Source of the DNA: Sciurus carolinensis
Taxonomy: Eukaryota; Chordata; Mammalia; Rodentia; Sciuridae
Assembly: GCF_902686445.1 (NCBI RefSeq)
Contig: NC_062219.1
Span: 40,327,056 to 40,391,055 of the forward strand
Length of the DNA stretch: 64,000 bases
Reading direction: 5' to 3'
The notes under the pieces were generated by a model. It was not told the DNA's origin. It did no database searches and saw nothing but the letters and a program-made list of their open reading frames with translations. The first letter of the stretch is position 1, and each line of letters opens with the position of its first letter. Shown here one piece after another: positions 63,951-64,000 of this stretch. A program made the position numbers and the translations under genes.

Positions 63951-64000
63951 CCATTAACAGCTGAACGTGGAAGAATTCTATTGGCATTGATTCCACAATT

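Larger units (their letters stand above)
51740..64000 (-). other. NKAIN2: NKAIN2 intron 1, 3' part (runs off the right edge)
   Basis: Sequence right of the exon is upstream in transcription. Exon 1 (expected to code about 18 residues) was not found, so it lies beyond position 64000. The first roughly 2.3 kb (51740-54040) shows no recognisable transposon. The rest holds MIRs, an old reverse L1, the inverted L1 and a second reverse L1. Confidence 0.85.

Overview
The window is a piece of a mammalian nuclear genome, most probably a squirrel-family rodent (Sciuridae: ground squirrel, marmot or relative). Five full dimeric SINEs join a 7SL/B1-like left half to an ID-like right half, with the 'ggctggggatgtggctcagt' box, which is the B1-dID type of squirrels and their kin. 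ID elements with a squirrel-type tail and several rodent L1 subfamilies agree. The sequence is AT-rich, shows no CpG island, and carries no prokaryotic or viral gene set.

Only one coding segment is convincing: a 46-codon internal exon on the minus strand (51602-51739) that I recognise as exon 2 of NKAIN2 (Na+/K+-transporting ATPase interacting 2, also called TCBA1 or FAM77B). It has a branch-point-like motif, a pyrimidine-rich AG acceptor, and a GTAAGT donor, and it is phase 0 at both ends. NKAIN2 is a very large gene in mammals, so the rest of the window reads as the end of intron 1 (right of the exon) and the start of intron 2 (left of it). No promoter, first exon, third exon or polyadenylation site of NKAIN2 was seen.

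The introns are built of layered transposon debris. From left to right: L1 3' ends and an ancient L1 (2.9-6.2 kb); a nested block of two related LTRs, an L1, a SINE and a second LTR type (12.0-16.3 kb); a small target-site-flanked insert (21.0 kb); an LTR (22.5-22.9 kb); an L2 relic (23.1-24.35 kb); an ID joined to an L1 3' end inside one pair of flanking repeats (27.4-28.0 kb); a reverse SINE and another L1 (28.4-29.2 kb); a pure GAA repeat (30.6 kb); a SINE (34.4 kb); an old L1, a reverse L1 and a Tigger relic (38.4-40.4 kb); an LTR (42.9 kb); two SINEs (47.7 and 50.3 kb); MIRs; an old reverse L1 (54.6-55.6 kb); a 3.5-kb L1 with a 5' inversion and a nested L1 tail (56.4-59.9 kb); and a reverse L1 (62.0-62.9 kb). 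Stretches between these are unique-looking AT-rich intron.

I found no undescribed multigene system. The best candidates for novelty are retrotransposition events readable at base level (the ID-L1 chimera, the inverted L1, the 16-nt mini-insert, the LTR-in-LTR with its empty-site paralogue) and a duplicated 67-bp unique segment at 19.9 and 20.6 kb. All repeat-family names come from reading by eye and remembered consensus features, not from a database search.
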